A program made the position numbers and the translations under genes. From Polymorphum gilvum SL003B-26A1 (GTDB lineage: Bacteria > Pseudomonadota > Alphaproteobacteria > Rhizobiales > Stappiaceae): a stretch of 64,000 bases of DNA. Positions 19,294 to 28,735 of this stretch are shown piece by piece. The notes beneath the pieces were generated by a model. The model saw only the letters and a program-made list of their open reading frames with translations. It did not search any database and was not told the DNA's origin. Each line of letters starts with the position of its first letter. Within the stretch, counting starts at the first letter, position 1. The stretch covers positions 635,001-699,000 of the forward strand of contig NC_015259.1 of the NCBI RefSeq assembly GCF_000192745.1, written 5' to 3'.

Positions 19294-20154
19294 ATGATAC
19301 TCGTCGTTGGCGGAACCGGAACAATCGGCAGCGAGGTGGTCCGGCTGCTGAAGGCGGAGAACGCGCCCTTCCAGGCGCTGGTACGCGATCCGGCCAAGGC
19401 GGACGGCCTCAAAGCACAGGGCGTCGAGACGGTTGCCGGGGATCTGCGCCAGCCGGAAACCTTGCCCGAAGCACTACAGGGGGCCGAAAAGGTCTTCGTC
19501 GTCACCCCCCTCGTGCCGGACCAGGTGCAAATGCGCGCCAACCTCATCGCAGCGGCCAAGACGGCCGGGGTCAAGCATGTCGTCATGTCCACCGGCATTG
19601 GCGCGGCCCCGGATGCGCCCGTGCAGATCGGGCGCTGGCACGGTGAAAACCAGAAGCAGCTTCAGGAGTCCGGCATGGCCTGGACCTTCGTTCAGCCGGG
19701 GTTCTTCATGCAGAACCTCCTGATGTATGCCGAAGCAATCCGCGAGAAGGGCGAGTTCTATATGCCCTTGGGCGAGGGCAAGGTGAGCTGGATTGATGCG
19801 CGCGATATCGCCGCCGTTGCCGCCAAGGCTCTGACCGAGCCGGGACACGAGGACCAGGCCTACCCGGTAACCGGGCCGGAAGCGCTCAGCGGTGCTGAGT
19901 TGGGGACAATACTGACTGAGATTGCGGGTCACACGGTCAACTACGTTCCCATCTCGCTGGATCAGGCCAAGCAAGCGATGACGAGCATGGGCATGCCGGA
20001 GATGCTGGCGGAGGCGATGAACGAGCTTTACGCACTTGCCCCCGCCGGTCATCTGGCCGGCGTGCTCGATACGGTGGAGAAGGTGACCGGCCGCCCGGCG
20101 CGCAGCTTCTGGCAGTTTGCGCAGGACCATGCGCGAGCGTTCAAGAAGGATTGA
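19294..20154 (+). CDS. NmrA-like NAD(P)-binding oxidoreductase
   Basis: A 286-aa atypical short-chain dehydrogenase. The cofactor motif GGTGTIG lies at residues 6-12, with VRDPAKAD after beta 2 indicating NADP preference. FVQPGFFMQNLL and WIDARDIAAVAAKAL match NmrA/quinone oxidoreductase 2 relatives. Genes of this kind next to a divergent HxlR regulator usually handle quinones or reactive electrophiles. The AAAGGAGAAGGG ribosome site is strong. A role in redox stress together with the neighbouring efflux genes is inference. Confidence 0.85.
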   Translation: MILVVGGTGTIGSEVVRLLKAENAPFQALVRDPAKADGLKAQGVETVAGDLRQPETLPEALQGAEKVFVVTPLVPDQVQMRANLIAAAKTAGVKHVVMSTGIGAAPDAPVQIGRWHGENQKQLQESGMAWTFVQPGFFMQNLLMYAEAIREKGEFYMPLGEGKVSWIDARDIAAVAAKALTEPGHEDQAYPVTGPEALSGAELGTILTEIAGHTVNYVPISLDQAKQAMTSMGMPEMLAEAMNELYALAPAGHLAGVLDTVEKVTGRPARSFWQFAQDHARAFKKD

Positions 20155-20208
20155 AACAGCCGCATCAGGACAGTCCGGAGCCCGTCAAAGTCAGGGAACC
20201 GCAAAGCG

Positions 20209-21015
20209 CGGAAGCGGCTTGTTGATGCCGGTATGAAGGAATGGTCGCTGGCCATCCTCGTGCCGACGAAGAAGATGACCCGCTTGGTATCAGACGCCTT
20301 TCGGTTGCCGCCGGGCGGGATGACCGAGACTCCGCATTCGGCGGTTATCGAATTGGAAGCCGCGATCCTCGGCGCCGAGGTTATCGCTTTGCTCATGCAG
20401 CCGGATACCGATGGCGCTCACTTTGAGCGGTTCATCGCCCTGATACGCAACTACTTCCATGGCAAGGGCGGCGACACACCGACCAAAGGCGCTCTGAACG
20501 AGGCTGCCAATATCCAGAAAGCCTACGGCGAACACCTTGCTTGCCTCGCCACCGGCAAAGCGCTCCGAAAGAACAGCATCCTGGTTGCCATGCTCGCCGT
20601 CTATGGTCAGGCACGAGAACTCGCGCTCACCGGTGATCCGGACAAGGACTGGCGAGCCATGCGGCAACTTCTGGAGGACGGTGCCTGTCCACGGTTGAAA
20701 GAGATCGCTCAGGAGGTGCGGAACATCCGCGTGCTGGAGCGGGGCACCCAACTCCGTCAGGCGCTTTCTCAAGACTGGCGGGACAACGGCGCCTATCGCA
20801 ACGCGCTGGCAATCATTCGGCAGGCATTCGTCCAGGAGCATTTTTCCACCAACGCCAAACCTGAGACCGGTGTCGTCGTGATGAATATGCACAAGGCCAA
20901 GGGTAAGCAGTTCGACGAAGTGATCATCTTCGAGGGTTGGCCGATTAGACTAAGCGAAAAGGCCAAGCGGTCTTCCTCTACCCCCTCTGCGGGCGTGCCC
21001 GCAACGCCCCGGTAG
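20209..21015 (+). pseudogene. UvrD/PcrA-type helicase fragment
   Basis: An open frame (about 260 aa from ATG 20233) matching the middle of a UvrD-like helicase. KEWSLAILVPTKKMTRLV is a domain 2A start and VVVMNMHKAKGKQFDEVIIFEGWP is helicase motif V. The N-terminal ATP-binding motifs are absent and the C-terminal motif VI is replaced by leader-type DNA (SSSTPSAGVPATPR). It is truncated on both sides. It is not part of the GajB gene, whose corresponding region differs. Confidence 0.75.
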
Positions 21016-21395
21016 CCGCCGCACCGGGACCCGCGCTGACGCTACCCCGTGCGGCGGATAAGGACGGCCCTACGGGCCGATGTTGATTTCTTTCTTCGCG
21101 CTGCGCGCGGAACCTCTCTGGCCAGCTTGTGCCGACCCCGCCGGGCTTGCCCAAGGTCGCCGTCCGGCCCGCCCGCTCCGTTCGGGCAGCAAGCTGCCCT
21201 CCCGTGTTGGCCGGATTGCACCCCTTCGGGGCGGCTCTCTTGGAGCCCGCCGGATGTCGGCGCGCCGCCGCCAGGCCGACTGCACTGACTGACTATCACT
21301 GTTTCTCCTGTCGTCGCTCGCCGCTGGGCAGAGGTTCAGGCGCGGGGCGTGTGTGTCCTGTGCCGCCTGTAACGACTGCACGGAGGATTGAGCGA
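21016..21395 (+). promoter_or_regulatory. Leader E upstream of the DUF2958 gene
   Basis: 380 bp without a supported gene. It contains gggacccgcgctgacgct near 21023, a TTTCTTTCTT run followed by the stem cgcgctgcgcgcg near 21080-21110, tgcccaaggtcgccgtccgg near 21149 and a GGGCAGC-aa-GCTGCCC hairpin near 21184. The same order of blocks occurs at 12850-13085. Confidence 0.5.
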
Positions 21396-21788
21396 ATGAA
21401 CGACACGACGACGAACCTTGGCAGCGCTGCCGCGCTGCTGACCGACGAGCAACGCGCCCGCATGTTGCGGAACGGGCGGGAGAATGCCGAGCGCATCGAC
21501 GACGACGGCAACACCCACGACTTCTGGCCTGTGGTGAAGCTGTTCTGCCCATGGGGCGCGGCGACGTGGCTGCTGTCCGAACTTGACCCCGACGAGCCGG
21601 ATATTGCCTTCGGCTTGTGTGATTTGGGCATGGGCAGCCCCGAATTGGGCAGTGTGCGCCTGTCGGAGATAGCCGCCATCCGTGGCCCCGGTGGCCTGAC
21701 CATCGAGCGCGACCAGCATTTCAAGCCGACCAAGAGCCTGACGGCCTACGCCGCCGAGGCGCGGCTTGCTGGCCGTATCGTCGCGTAG
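21396..21788 (+). CDS. DUF2958 protein
   Basis: A 130-aa protein of the DUF2958 family found on conjugative plasmids. Recognisable parts are LLTDEQRARMLRNGRENA and VKLFCPWGAATWLLSELDPD, followed by GLCDLGMGSPELGSV and the basic end. Function is not established. The family co-occurs with ArdC, DUF736 and ParB genes, as here. CGGAGG precedes ATG 21396. It stands behind its own leader and is followed 15 bp later by a small gene. Confidence 0.82.
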   Translation: MNDTTTNLGSAAALLTDEQRARMLRNGRENAERIDDDGNTHDFWPVVKLFCPWGAATWLLSELDPDEPDIAFGLCDLGMGSPELGSVRLSEIAAIRGPGGLTIERDQHFKPTKSLTAYAAEARLAGRIVA

Positions 21789-21803
21789 TCGGGAGGGCAG
21801 ACC

Positions 21804-22118
21804 ATGAAATGCCTTGCCGACTTCAAACGCGCCCTGCTGGCGCATCCCTGCTGGACGTTCCAGTACATCGACAACGAGCGCGATTGCGGCGTCCAGCGCC
21901 GCACCGTCGCCCACGTCCAGACCAACGGGGTGTGGTTCACCATGCCCGATAGGGGCGGCGGCAAGACGTGGCTGGACTTCCCGTCCGCCCGTCTTTGCCG
22001 TTTCCCCGACCCGCAAACGCTGGTCATCGACCACGGCGACGAGTGGGGCACCCGCCTCATCTACCGCATGGCGGCGGCAGATGCCGCGCTCGCCGACATC
22101 GCCATCACCAATGCCTGA
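21804..22118 (+). CDS. Hypothetical plasmid protein
   Basis: A 104-aa protein, no signal peptide or membrane helix. It contains tryptophan-rich segments (HPCWTFQYIDNERD, GVWFTMPDRGGGKTWLDFPSA). GGGAGGG upstream supports the start. It lies between DUF2958 and parB in the same direction, probably in one transcript. No family recognised. Confidence 0.7.
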   Translation: MKCLADFKRALLAHPCWTFQYIDNERDCGVQRRTVAHVQTNGVWFTMPDRGGGKTWLDFPSARLCRFPDPQTLVIDHGDEWGTRLIYRMAAADAALADIAITNA

Positions 22119-22155
22119 CCAACCCGCCCGCTTCGGTGACGGGGTGGGCAAGAAA

Positions 22156-22171
22156 TGACGAAATCACGAAA
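22156..22171. repeat. Tandem TTCGTNA site 1
   Basis: TGACGAAATCACGAAA, the reverse complement of the TTTCGTNAWTTCGTNA consensus, just before the parB start. One of at least six such sites near plasmid genes (see the entry at 43961-44018). Confidence 0.4.
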
Positions 22172-22182
22172 GGACGAACACC

Positions 22183-23982
22183 ATGACCATCCAGACCATC
22201 CCCCTGAACAAGCTGACCGTCGCTGACGGCAACAACCCCCGCCGCAGCATGGACGCCGCCGCCCTCAACGGGCTGGCAGCTTCCATCAAGGCCGACGGCC
22301 TGTTGCAGAACCTTGTCGTTCGCAAGGACGGGCGGAAATTCCGCATCGTGTCGGGCGAGAGGCGCTATCGTGCCCTGTCGCTGTTGGCCGAGCGCGGCGA
22401 CATCGGCAAAGACCATCCCGTGCCCGTCGAGGTGCGCGGCGGGCTGTCGGAGGCCGACGCGCTGCGGCTTGCCACTGTGGAAAACATCCAGCGGGAGCAG
22501 CTTGCCCCCATGGACGAGGCCGAGGCGTTCGCCTCCCTGTTGGGCGAGGGTGCCAGCCTTGAGGACGTGGCCGCCAAGGCGGGCGTGTCGGTGCTGACCG
22601 TCAAGCGCCGCGTGGCGCTGGCCAGCCTGTGCGACGAGGCCAAGGCGTTGGTGCGGGAGGGTGAGTTTTCCCTGTCGGTTGCCGAGGCGCTGACCTTGGC
22701 CACCCATGACCAGCAACGCGCCCTCATCGAGCGGCTGGAGCAGGGCTATCACTACGATGCCGACGATGTGCGCGGCATGCTGACGGGCGAAAAGCCCGCC
22801 GTGTCGCTGGCCATCTTTCCGATGGAGCAGTACGACGGCACCGTCACCGCCGACCTGTTCGCCGACGACGACAACACCTTCTTTGACGATGCCGAACAGT
22901 TCTTCCGCTTGCAGTCGCAAGCGGTCGAGGCGTTGGCCGCGCATCACCGCGAGGCGGGCGCGGCCTTCGTCGACGTGCTGACCGAGGGCTATGCGCCATG
23001 GTGGCAGTACCGCGAGGCCAACACCGAGCAGGACGAGGCGGGCGGCGTGGTCATCCACTTCAAGCCGAGCGGTCGGGTGGATGTGCGCGAGGGGCTTGTC
23101 CGCCGCGACGTGCGGCCGAGCGTGGCCGAGGAAACGGCAGCCCCCGCCGCGCCTAAGCCGCAGCCCGAATATACGGGGCCTGTGGTGCGCATGGTGGCTG
23201 CCCACAAGAGCATGGCCGTCATGGAAGCCTTGCTGGCCGATGCCCGCAAGGCCAAGGAAGTCGCCGTCATCCAGATGATGCGCGGTATCCGCTATCACGG
23301 GCGCATCGCGGTCGATGCCCACCCCGCGCTGGCGTTCTTTTCTACCAGCGACAGGCCGCCCGTCAGCTACAGCGCCGTGGAACGGACGGCGCAGGAGTTC
23401 GTCGCGGCGTTGGGCTTGGAGGGCGGCGAACGCCACCCTTACGCCCGCCCCAGCCGTGGCGCGTGGGATGTGCTGTTGGGCGACGACAAGAGCGCCGCGC
23501 AGCTTTACGCGGCGGTGAAGACTCTGTCCGACAGCGAACTTGAGCAGTTGCACCTGCTGCTGACCGCGCTGGCCTTCGGGCAGGAGAGCATGGAGGCGCT
23601 CGACACCACCGACAGCCTGTTCAATCAGGTGGCCGTGGATTTGGGCGTGGACATGCGCGACCGCTGGGTGCCCGACGAGGACTTCCTCTATCGCCGCCGC
23701 AAGGAGCATCTGGAAGCCATCGCCCGCGAGAGCGGGGCGGTCAGCCGCCTCGGCAAACTCAAGGACTACGCCAAGGGCAAGCTGGCCGCCGCGCTGGCCA
23801 ATCACTTCCAGCGCTGTGCAGAGGACGACGCGACCTTGCCCGCCGACCTGCGGGAGCGCGGGCGCAACTGGCTGCCCGGCGCGATGCTGTTCCCCGCCGT
23901 GACGGCGGATACGCCCGCCGAGCAGGAGGCCGAGGACATCGAGGCGGATGAACAGGACGACCTCACCGAGGCGGCGGCGTAA
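22183..23982 (+). CDS. parB: Long ParB/RepB-family partition-type protein
   Basis: A 599-aa protein. The N-terminal ParB domain has PLNKLTVADGNNPRR, the box GERRYRAL and ENIQREQLAPMDEAEAF. A helix-turn-helix follows (LEDVAAKAGVSVLTVKRRVAL). The remaining 400 residues are the extended C terminus typical of conjugative-plasmid ParB homologues. ParB proteins bind centromere sites and a ParA ATPase, or act as nucleases and regulators. No parA is adjacent; the ParA-RHH pair lies 19 kb away, so this may be an accessory regulator. A terminator follows. Confidence 0.87.
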   Translation: MTIQTIPLNKLTVADGNNPRRSMDAAALNGLAASIKADGLLQNLVVRKDGRKFRIVSGERRYRALSLLAERGDIGKDHPVPVEVRGGLSEADALRLATVENIQREQLAPMDEAEAFASLLGEGASLEDVAAKAGVSVLTVKRRVALASLCDEAKALVREGEFSLSVAEALTLATHDQQRALIERLEQGYHYDADDVRGMLTGEKPAVSLAIFPMEQYDGTVTADLFADDDNTFFDDAEQFFRLQSQAVEALAAHHREAGAAFVDVLTEGYAPWWQYREANTEQDEAGGVVIHFKPSGRVDVREGLVRRDVRPSVAEETAAPAAPKPQPEYTGPVVRMVAAHKSMAVMEALLADARKAKEVAVIQMMRGIRYHGRIAVDAHPALAFFSTSDRPPVSYSAVERTAQEFVAALGLEGGERHPYARPSRGAWDVLLGDDKSAAQLYAAVKTLSDSELEQLHLLLTALAFGQESMEALDTTDSLFNQVAVDLGVDMRDRWVPDEDFLYRRRKEHLEAIARESGAVSRLGKLKDYAKGKLAAALANHFQRCAEDDATLPADLRERGRNWLPGAMLFPAVTADTPAEQEAEDIEADEQDDLTEAAA

Positions 23983-24289
23983 CCGCCCACGGTTGCCCTG
24001 TCGGGTCACGCCCCGACAGGGCTTTCGCCGCTTTCCATAAGGGCGTTTGCCGGCGTGGTCGAGGTCGGCGACGGCGGCCTTGGGCGCATCCGGCAGGCCC
24101 AGATCGACGACTTCTCCGCCGAGAGCCTGCACGCTTTCCGCGCCCTGCTCGGGCTCGTAAGGCTTTCTTTCCATTCTGATCAACAATATAAATGGCGGTT
24201 TCTTTCGTTGAAACGTCCAGTCAGGCGAAATAATTCATTCTGTGAAATCCTTTTTGTTCTGAAGAAGGGTACATAACCTTCTTCATCAT
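23983..24289. other. Intergenic region with terminator and unrecognised remnant
   Basis: A terminator hairpin (stem GCCCTGTCGGG 23995-24005 with CCCGACAGGGC 24012-24022, then tttcgcc) ends the parB transcript. The following stretch 24045-24160 can be read as VEVGDGGLGRIRQAQIDDF, which looks like a degraded coding remnant I cannot assign. From 24180 the DNA is AT-rich. Confidence 0.5.
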
Positions 24290-24361
24290 TTAAGACAAAA
24301 ATTCATACACATCATCCGCAACAAGACCGCGTTTGCCGGCGAGATCGACAATGGTGGACAA
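24290..24361 (-). pseudogene. fabI: Truncated fabI 5' end (enoyl-ACP reductase-like)
   Basis: Downstream of ackA, a GGAGGAG site and TTG start give 23 codons beginning MSTIVDLAGKRGLV, which resembles the first residues of FabI-type enoyl-ACP reductases, then diverges and stops. fabI commonly follows ackA in PHA stress cassettes, so this is probably the cut edge of the cassette. Short match, moderate certainty. Confidence 0.45.
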
Positions 24362-24364
24362 GGC

Positions 24365-25543
24365 TCACTCCTCCAAGGCCTGCAATGTTTCGCGCGCGAT
24401 CACCTGCTCCTCATCGGTGGGGATGACAAATACCGAAACCCGGCTGGCCGAGCTGCTGATCACGGCGGCGTTCTTCTCGTTGGCAGACGGATCGATCTCG
24501 ATACCGAGCCACATCAAACGCCGACAAACCTCGGCTCGGATCCACGGCTGATTCTCACCGATGCCGGCGGTGAAGACGATGCCGTCGAGCCCGCCGAGTG
24601 TCGCGGCAATGCGCGACAGCTCGCCGGCGATGCGGAAGGTGAAGAGGTCGAGCGCCTGCCTGGCTTCCGGCAAGGCGCTCGCCAGAAGCTCGCGGCTGTC
24701 GGCGCTGATGCCCGAGACGCCGAGCAGCCCACATTGCCGATAGAGGAGGTTTTCGACCTCCTTCGCGTCGCGTCCCTCGGTGTCGAACAGATAGAGGATG
24801 ACGCCCGGATCAAGGGCGCCGCAGCGCGTCGCCATCGGGATCCCGTCGAGCGCGGAGAATCCCATGCTGCTGTCGCGGCTGGTCCCGTTTTCCATCCCGC
24901 ACAGGCTGGCGCCACTGCCGAGATGAGCGACAATCACATTGCCCTTGGCGACCTTCGGCGCACGTCGGGCCAGCTCTTCGGCAATGAACTTATAGGACAA
25001 GCCGTGGAAGCCGTAGCGTCTAATCCCTTTGTCATGCAGCTCACGGGGAATGGCGAACCGCCGGACGACGTCAGCATGACCCTGATGGAAGGCCGTGTCG
25101 AATGATGCGATTTGAGCGAGCTCCGGACGCCACGCGCGAACGGCGCGGATGAGCCGGAGCGACTGCGGTTGGTGGAGCGGAGCCAGCCGTGTGAGCGTGT
25201 CGATTTCTGCGATCACAGCCTCATCAAGCCGAACCGGGCCGTGGAAGCGATCGCCACCATGGACCACGCGATGGCCGATAGCGGTGGTTGCGGTCATGTC
25301 AAAATGCCGAGCCAGCCAGCCGAAGGTCTCGGCGATGACGTCGGTCAGGTCGTCGGATGCCGTAGCATTGAGGGCGATCTCGAAGACCTGTGGACCTTCG
25401 AAGATGCGAAAGTGGAGAGGCGTTCTGCTGAAGTCAATGACAGCTTTGGCAAGCCGCTTGACACCGGTCGTTTCCGTCTCGAACAGGCCGATCTTGACCG
25501 TCGAAGAGCCGGCGTTGAAGGTAACGAGCAGGTCACCCGTCAT
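24365..25543 (-). CDS. ackA: Acetate kinase
   Basis: A 392-aa acetate kinase (acetyl phosphate + ADP to acetate + ATP). Diagnostic segments are FNAGSSTVKIGLFE near the start, GHRVVHGGDRF, ASFDTAFHQGH, GFHGLSYKF and VAHLGSGASLCG, with active-site and phosphate-binding residues present. It overlaps the end of the upstream MaoC-phosphotransacetylase gene by ATGA, so the two enzymes are co-translated and would recover ATP from acyl-CoA pools. Its length is normal. The start at 25543 follows from that overlap. Confidence 0.93.
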   Translation of the reverse strand: MTGDLLVTFNAGSSTVKIGLFETETTGVKRLAKAVIDFSRTPLHFRIFEGPQVFEIALNATASDDLTDVIAETFGWLARHFDMTATTAIGHRVVHGGDRFHGPVRLDEAVIAEIDTLTRLAPLHQPQSLRLIRAVRAWRPELAQIASFDTAFHQGHADVVRRFAIPRELHDKGIRRYGFHGLSYKFIAEELARRAPKVAKGNVIVAHLGSGASLCGMENGTSRDSSMGFSALDGIPMATRCGALDPGVILYLFDTEGRDAKEVENLLYRQCGLLGVSGISADSRELLASALPEARQALDLFTFRIAGELSRIAATLGGLDGIVFTAGIGENQPWIRAEVCRRLMWLGIEIDPSANEKNAAVISSSASRVSVFVIPTDEEQVIARETLQALEE

Positions 25544-26946
25544 GGTGTCGGTAGGCCCGCCGCCGGGCGCGGCGTGGCGACGAGTTTGGCGAGCGCGGCG
25601 GAAGCCACACGGGCCGTTAGCGGGTCGGAGCGACTTGTGAGCACAATCGGCACGCGCGCACCAAGGACAAGGCCGGCCGCCACAGCGCCGGCGAAGTGGA
25701 TGAGCTGCTTGGCCAGCATGTTGCCGGCTTCCAGGTCGGGCACGAGCAGGATGTCGGCATAGCCGGCGACGGAAGAGTGAATTCCCTTGGTCCGCGCAGC
25801 ATCGGGACTGATGGCGTTGTCGAAGGCGAGCGGACCATCGACCAAGGCGCCGGAAATCTGGCCACGCGCCGCCATCACGGTGAGTGCGGCTGCGTCCAGC
25901 GTGGCTGGCATCTTTGGATTTACCGTCTCCACCGCGGCGAGCGCGGCGACCTTCGGCGTCTCCATGCCCAGGCCGTGCAGGAGGTCCACGGCGTTCTGAC
26001 AGATGTCGCACTTCTGCTCGAGGGTCGGCTGGATGTTGATGGCTGCGTCGGTCACGATCAGCGGCTTGTCGTAGGCGGGCACGTCCATGGCGTAGACGTG
26101 GCTGATCCGCCGCTCGGTTCTGAGGCCAGAGCCGGGCGCGACGACGGCGCCGAGCAACTCGTCGGTATGAAGGCTGCCCTTTACGAGCACGCTCACCTTG
26201 CCGGCGACGGCGAGCTCGACGGCATGGGCGGCGGCGGCATGGCTATGCGGAACGTCCTCAATCGCGATGCCGTCGAGTGAAACCTGCGCTCTCTCCGCGG
26301 CGGCACGGATCTTTGCTACCGGTCCGACCAGGAGCGGCTCCAGCAAACCCTGATCTCGCACCTCAACCGCCGCCAGAACCGCTTCGGGCGAGCAGGGATG
26401 CACGACGGCGGCCCGGATGGCGGGAAGGCTCCTCGCGTCCCTTATGAAATGTTCGTAACGATCGCGCCGCCGGAGCGAGACGTCAGGCAGTCGAGTGGTG
26501 GGCCATTCGATCGTGCGGGTGGGGGCGATGACAGTCGCAGTTCCTGTTAGAACCTGCTCGCCCTTCTGGTTCGTGCACGTGGTGTCCAGAACAACGAGAT
26601 GCTTGTCTGGCGTCTTCTCCCTGACTTGCACGGTCGCGGTGACGATGTCGCCAGGGGCGACGGGTTTCAGGAAATGAAGGTCCTGACTCAAATAAATCGT
26701 GCCAGGACCCGGAAGCTTGGTGCCAAGCACGGCCGAGATCAGCGCTGCCGTCCACATACCATGGGCAACAACGTGGCCGAACAGGTCGGTGGCCGCGAAC
26801 GTCGCGTCGAGATGCGCCGGATTGACGTCGCCCGACACCGCAGCAAAGAGATCGATGTCGTCGCGGCCGACAATGCGGACCAACGAGGCGGTGTCGCCGA
26901 CCCTCAATTCGTTGAAGGTCCGGTTCTTGAGGAATGTCTCGTTCAT
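25540..26946 (-). CDS. Bifunctional MaoC hydratase / phosphate acetyl(butyryl)transferase
   Basis: A 468-aa fusion. Residues 1-150 are a MaoC hotdog domain with the (R)-hydratase signature (DVNPAHLDATFAATDLFGHVVAHG; catalytic Asp and His). Residues 170-465 are a PTA/PTB transferase domain (VHPCSPEAVLAAVEVRD, then VTDAAINIQPTLEQKCDI). The pair would hydrate enoyl-CoA and convert acyl-CoA to acyl phosphate. It begins 7 bp after the PHA synthase stop and overlaps ackA, linking PHA and acyl-CoA turnover to ATP formation. Start chosen at ATG 26946; an upstream extension would lie within phaC. Confidence 0.87.
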   Translation of the reverse strand: MNETFLKNRTFNELRVGDTASLVRIVGRDDIDLFAAVSGDVNPAHLDATFAATDLFGHVVAHGMWTAALISAVLGTKLPGPGTIYLSQDLHFLKPVAPGDIVTATVQVREKTPDKHLVVLDTTCTNQKGEQVLTGTATVIAPTRTIEWPTTRLPDVSLRRRDRYEHFIRDARSLPAIRAAVVHPCSPEAVLAAVEVRDQGLLEPLLVGPVAKIRAAAERAQVSLDGIAIEDVPHSHAAAAHAVELAVAGKVSVLVKGSLHTDELLGAVVAPGSGLRTERRISHVYAMDVPAYDKPLIVTDAAINIQPTLEQKCDICQNAVDLLHGLGMETPKVAALAAVETVNPKMPATLDAAALTVMAARGQISGALVDGPLAFDNAISPDAARTKGIHSSVAGYADILLVPDLEAGNMLAKQLIHFAGAVAAGLVLGARVPIVLTSRSDPLTARVASAALAKLVATPRPAAGLPTP

Positions 26947-26953
26947 TCTGGCT

Positions 26954-28735
26954 TCACCGCTGAAGGACATAGGTGCCGGGCGCGTCTGCGATGGCCGGAA
27001 GGCCATTGCCGGCAGCACCGATGCCGGGTGGAGCAACGCGCACCGGGGTCGAGTGGCTGGCGAGCCATTGGGTCCACTCGTTCCACCAAGAGCCATCCTT
27101 CTGCTCTGCGGCGTGCGCCCATTCGTCGGGACCGAGACAAGGATCGGCGGTACGCTTGAGCGCGATTCGGAAGTGCCGACCCGGGTGACCAGGCTCGCTA
27201 ACGATGCCCGCGTTGTGTCCGCCGGTGGTGAGGACGAAGGTCACATCGGTGTCAGTGAGCTGGTGGATCTTGTAGACGGATCTCCACGGCGCGACGTGGT
27301 CGCGCTCAGTCCCGACCACGAACATCGGCACGCGGATGTTTTGGATGGCGGTAGGCCTGCCCTCGACCATGAAGCGGCCGGCGGCAAGTTCGTTGTCGAG
27401 GTAGAGCCGCTGGAGATACTCGGCGTGCATCCGGTAGGGCATGCGGGTGGAATCCGCATTCCACGCCATCAGGTCGATCATCGGCGTCCGTTCGCCCAGC
27501 AGGTAGTCATGCACGAGGCGCGACCAGACGAGGTCGTTGCTCCGCAGGAGCTGGAAGGCTCCCGCCATCTGGTCCGCGGAGAGATACCCCCGATTCCACA
27601 TCATACTGCCGAGGAAATGCATCTGACTGTGGTCGATGAACAAGGCAAGCTCGCCGGGCTCGGTGAAGTCCGTCTGCGCTGCAAGTAGCGTCAACGTGGC
27701 CAGCCGGTCATCTTTTCTGCGGGCCATCGCGGTCGCCGCGATGGTCAGCAACGTGCCGCCAAGGCAATAACCCGTTGCGTGAATTTTCGCTTCCGGAACG
27801 ATCGCGCTCACCGCGTCCAATGCCGCCATCACACCCATCCGCCGGTAGTCGTCCATGGTAAGGTCGCGGTCGGCCGCCGTCGGATTGCGCCAGGAAATGC
27901 AGAAGACAGTGTGACCCTCCTCGACCAGGTGGCGGATGAGCGAGTTCTGGGGGGACAGATCGAGAATGTAGTATTTCATGATCCATGCCGGAACGATCAG
28001 CACCGGCTCGGCAAACACGGCTTCCGTCGTTGGCGCGTATTGGATCAGCTCGATCAGATGGTTGCGGTAAACCACCTTTCCCGGCGTGACCGCGACGTTG
28101 CGGCCGGGCAGGAAATCATCGCTGCCCACCGGCGGCTGCCCGGTGGCGAGACGCCGGACGTCCTCGAGCCAGTTCTGGTACCCTTCAAGGAAGTTCGCGC
28201 CGCCTTTCTCGATGGTCCTTTGAATCACCTCGGGATTGAGAAAGGCGTTGTTTGACGGTGAGAGCATGTCGAGCAGTTGCCGCGCCGCGAAGGAAATCAC
28301 CTCTTCATGATGCGGCGTGACACCCGGCACTTCGTGGGTGACGTTGTGCCACCATTGTTGATTGAGCAAGAATGCCTGCGCGAAGGCCGCGTAAGGCTGC
28401 TTCGTCCAGCCTTCCGCGCTGAAGCGCGAATCTCCAGGCAGGGGCTCGATGCAGCGCGGCGTGTCGGGATGGGTGCTCGCGGCGGCAAGATAGGCCGTTA
28501 AGCGTGCCGCTTTGCGGCCCGCCTTGTTGACGAGCTCCATCCGCTTGCCCGGCGCAAATGCAAGATGGATCGACCAGTCGAACAGGGCGAGGGCCAATGA
28601 GGCTGGCGACATCCCCCCGGTCATCTGGGCGGTGAGCGCCTCCCGCATGCGGTCCATGGCGCGGTAAGCCTCGGTGCCGACGCTGTCGTGGCCGTCCATT
28701 GCAGCCTTGACCGCGGAAGACTCCGCTGTTGTCAT
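26954..28735 (-). CDS. phaC: Poly(3-hydroxyalkanoate) synthase
   Basis: A 593-aa class I-type PHA synthase. It has the lipase-box-like GYCLGG with catalytic cysteine, the catalytic aspartate in GTERDHVAPW and histidine in TGGHNAGIV. The N-terminal PhaC domain contains FAQAFLLNQQWWHNVT. It polymerises hydroxyacyl-CoA into storage granules. The start overlaps the stop of the TetR gene (ATGA) and the stop is 7 bp before the MaoC-Pta gene, so TetR-phaC-Pta-ackA form one operon, divergent from the phasin gene. Confidence 0.93.
   Translation of the reverse strand: MTTAESSAVKAAMDGHDSVGTEAYRAMDRMREALTAQMTGGMSPASLALALFDWSIHLAFAPGKRMELVNKAGRKAARLTAYLAAASTHPDTPRCIEPLPGDSRFSAEGWTKQPYAAFAQAFLLNQQWWHNVTHEVPGVTPHHEEVISFAARQLLDMLSPSNNAFLNPEVIQRTIEKGGANFLEGYQNWLEDVRRLATGQPPVGSDDFLPGRNVAVTPGKVVYRNHLIELIQYAPTTEAVFAEPVLIVPAWIMKYYILDLSPQNSLIRHLVEEGHTVFCISWRNPTAADRDLTMDDYRRMGVMAALDAVSAIVPEAKIHATGYCLGGTLLTIAATAMARRKDDRLATLTLLAAQTDFTEPGELALFIDHSQMHFLGSMMWNRGYLSADQMAGAFQLLRSNDLVWSRLVHDYLLGERTPMIDLMAWNADSTRMPYRMHAEYLQRLYLDNELAAGRFMVEGRPTAIQNIRVPMFVVGTERDHVAPWRSVYKIHQLTDTDVTFVLTTGGHNAGIVSEPGHPGRHFRIALKRTADPCLGPDEWAHAAEQKDGSWWNEWTQWLASHSTPVRVAPPGIGAAGNGLPAIADAPGTYVLQR

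Noticed and set aside
20209-21015. Second GajB or an independent intact helicase
   Set aside because: ATP-binding motifs I-III and motif VI are missing, so it is a fragment.
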